Source: Sphingomonas lacusdianchii (GTDB lineage: Bacteria; Pseudomonadota; Alphaproteobacteria; Sphingomonadales; Sphingomonadaceae). From it: DNA of 64,000 nucleotides. The position numbers and the translations under genes were made by a program. The notes below the pieces were generated by a model. The model was not told where the DNA came from, made no database searches, and was given only the letters and a program-made list of their open reading frames with translations. The stretch is taken from positions 62,001 to 126,000 of the forward strand of contig NZ_JAKRET010000005.1 of NCBI RefSeq assembly GCF_022664395.1, read 5' to 3'. This document shows positions 62,398 through 64,000 of this stretch, piece by piece (position 1 is the stretch's first letter; each line of letters opens with the position of its first letter).

Positions 62398-62910
62398 TTA
62401 TCCTTCCTGAAGACGGGCGGGGAGCAGTAGCTCGATCAGCAGCGCCGGGTCGATACGGGTCAGGCGCTCGCCGTCTCCCTCGACCAGACGCGACAAAGTT
62501 GGCGTCGTGTCGCCCTGCGGCGCGTCGACCACGCCCAGCAGGGCATCGACCGCCAGCGCGATGCGCGGCGCGTCGTGGCGCAGGACGATCATTGCGGCGG
62601 GCGTGTCAACTTCGCGCGCCAGCAGCCCCGCCGGATCGAACAGATTCACTACCGCCCCCCGCCATGCCACCAGCCCCAGCAGGGCGGCCGGACCCTGCGG
62701 CACACGTGTAACCTTTGGCACCATCGCCACCGCCCGGACCTGCGCGATCGGCAGCCCGTGCGCCACCCCGCCCAGTACGAACGCCAGCAGCGTCTCGGTT
62801 GGCGTATCGCGCTGGGTCCGCTCCCCCGCCACCGCCCGCTGCCGCGCGCGCAGCACCGCCGCGACGGCATCGGCGTCCATCCCCTCGGCGACGATCGGGC
62901 GCCCGCTCAC
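62398..62910 (-). CDS. CheW coupling protein of the second system
   Basis: A 170-aa CheW. An N-terminal tail of about 40 residues precedes LAFVLGGVAHGLPIAQVRAV, TRVPQGPAALLGLVAWRGAV, VNLFDPAGLLAR and the closing LVEGDGERLTRIDPALLI. Core folds match CheW; the N-terminal tail is unusual. GTG start overlaps the cheR stop (GTGA). Only one CheW is present, whereas canonical Wsp operons have two. Confidence 0.88.
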   Translation of the reverse strand: MSGRPIVAEGMDADAVAAVLRARQRAVAGERTQRDTPTETLLAFVLGGVAHGLPIAQVRAVAMVPKVTRVPQGPAALLGLVAWRGAVVNLFDPAGLLAREVDTPAAMIVLRHDAPRIALAVDALLGVVDAPQGDTTPTLSRLVEGDGERLTRIDPALLIELLLPARLQEG

Positions 62911-64000
62911 CGCGTGGTCCCGATGATATGCCGGATCGCGGCGGTCATCGCGCCAGCGGTCATGCCGTCGCCCTCAGCCAGTTCGGTCGCGGGATCGAGC
63001 GCGGCGGCGACGCGCAACGCGTTGGTCAGGCTGCGTTTCCCATCGGGCTGCCGCCCCTGCGCCAACAGATAGTGGCCGAACTGATAATGCGCCATCGCGA
63101 ACGACCGGTCGAGATACAGCGCATCGCGAAACGCCCGCTCGGCCGAATCCTTGTCGCCGCTCGCCAGCGCGTCGAGCGCCGCGAAGTAGCGCGCGACGGC
63201 ATCCTGCGTCCGCCCGACGACGGGCGGCGGAACGGGCAGCGGCTTCGCCACCGCCACCGGTCGCGGCGGGGCCGGCGGCGGCGTCGCGGGCAATGGTCTT
63301 GGCATTGCGACGGATACCGGCACGACCGGCACGGGCCGCTCGACCGAACCCTTTGGGCGATACGCCAGAACGCCCCCGGCCTGCACCGGATCGGCAACGG
63401 CATCGAACCCCGGATTGGGTTCGGCATGCCCCAGCAGCAGCAGCCCCTCGGGCGCAAGTCGCTCGACCAACGCTCCCACGACGGCGGTCGCATGATCCTG
63501 CGCGAAATAGATCAGCACGTTGCGGCACAGGATCAGGTCGTAATCGGTGAAGCCGAGCGCAGCGGTCCCGTCGATCATCGACATCAGATTATGCCGTTCG
63601 AACCGCGCCATCCCGCGATAGCGTTCCTTCAACCGGTACCGCTCGCCGTTGCGGTCGAACAGCCGCGCGCGCTCGCCCTCGCTGACCGTGCGCAACGCCC
63701 AGGACGAATAATCCGCCTGCCGCGCCGCGTTCAGCGCCGCCTCGTCGATATCGGTTCCGGTGAGCGCAATCCGCCATTCGCCGATCGCCTCGCCCAGCAG
63801 GTCGGTCAGCACGATCGCGATCGAGTGCGCCTCCGCGCCCGTCGAGCAGCCGACGCTCCAAATGCGCAGCCTCTTCTCGGCGGCATTGCGGCGGATCAGG
63901 CGCGGCAGGATGACGCTGCGCAACGCCTCGAACTGTTCGGCGAAGCGGAAGAAGAAGGTTTCGTTGATGGTCACCGCGCTTTCGAGCAACGGCCATTCGG
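62907..64000 (-). CDS. CheR methyltransferase with TPR extension (N-terminus beyond window)
   Basis: At least 364 residues, open at the right edge; the frame enters as EWPLLESAVTINETFFFRF, the segment following the missing N-terminal helical domain. SAM site: LRIWSVGCSTGAEAHSIAI; second motif: YDLILCRNVLIYFAQDH. After a Pro-rich linker (ATPPPAPPRPVAVAKPLPVP) the C-terminal part has tetratricopeptide character (ARYFAALDALASGDKDSAER, ALYLDRSFAMAHYQFGHYLL), as in WspC/FrzF. First known gene of the leftward operon; the true start lies right of 64000. Confidence 0.9.
   Translation of the reverse strand, partial: EWPLLESAVTINETFFFRFAEQFEALRSVILPRLIRRNAAEKRLRIWSVGCSTGAEAHSIAIVLTDLLGEAIGEWRIALTGTDIDEAALNAARQADYSSWALRTVSEGERARLFDRNGERYRLKERYRGMARFERHNLMSMIDGTAALGFTDYDLILCRNVLIYFAQDHATAVVGALVERLAPEGLLLLGHAEPNPGFDAVADPVQAGGVLAYRPKGSVERPVPVVPVSVAMPRPLPATPPPAPPRPVAVAKPLPVPPPVVGRTQDAVARYFAALDALASGDKDSAERAFRDALYLDRSFAMAHYQFGHYLLAQGRQPDGKRSLTNALRVAAALDPATELAEGDGMTAGAMTAAIRHIIGTTR

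Noticed and set aside
59092-62430. 1112-codon plus-strand frame across cheA and the receptor
   Set aside because: Composition is Arg/Asp/Gly-biased without domains; the minus strand carries intact CheA and receptor signatures.

Overview
The window is high-GC DNA with dense, often translationally coupled genes. Protein content (ChpT, RpoH, a ChpT-led che cluster, JAMM protease, BphP with an HWE/HisKA_2 kinase, MtgA, many acyl-CoA enzymes) points to an alphaproteobacterium of the order Sphingomonadales, most likely Sphingomonas or a close relative. This is inferred from protein style, not from a 16S gene. No tRNA, rRNA, CRISPR, prophage or transposase was seen. The only structured RNA recognised is RNase P RNA (27327-27724).

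Layout. 1-11895: fatty acid / acyl-CoA catabolism. A truncated TetR regulator diverges from an acyl-CoA dehydrogenase, kinase-like and SDR set plus a catalase-family gene. A leftward fadJ-ACAD-ACAD-tesB operon diverges from an acyl-CoA ligase. 12283-19946: housekeeping (ABC-F ATPase, dnaX-ybaB, mtgA, rpoH, rluD) with one low-GC orphan membrane gene. 19958-26542: JAMM protease, chpT and a receptor-less cheA-cheW-cheY-cheB-cheR cluster. 26605-29294: cell-wall amidase, rnpB, a J-domain protein, a 2Fe-2S ferredoxin and sufE. 29318-33274: an enlarged phage-shock (psp) locus. PspF is divergent from a leftward operon (47-aa peptide, pspA, pspB, pspC, then four small membrane/coiled-coil proteins) preceded by a good sigma-54 promoter. 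33387-41282: sodB, the mtaB-ftsY-yciB operon, a GGDEF/EAL protein, ffh and rpsP.

41386-48626 is the most unusual stretch. The normally contiguous rpsP-rimM-trmD-rplS operon is split by two opposite-strand genes, a BLUF blue-light sensor and a thioredoxin-reductase-like flavoenzyme. Just beyond rplS lie a bacteriophytochrome histidine kinase and a LOV histidine kinase/receiver. Three chemically different photoreceptor classes therefore sit within about 7 kb.

48801-54264: an MpaB/DUF2236 protein, glutamine-dependent NAD synthetase, two divergent L,D-transpeptidases and a lipoprotein. 54239-64000: a leftward, tightly coupled Wsp/ACF-type chemosensory operon (cheR-TPR, cheW, receptor, CheA-receiver hybrid, cheB, then two hybrid histidine kinases); cheR is cut by the right edge. 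Four intergenic gaps contain the same long composite inverted repeat (REPIN/MITE-like).

Taken together, the window is rich in signal input (light, envelope stress, two Che arrays, four non-Che histidine kinases) but contains only one c-di-GMP protein, and its GGDEF motif is degenerate. Start codons were chosen by Shine-Dalgarno, overlap and family length; alternatives are stated.
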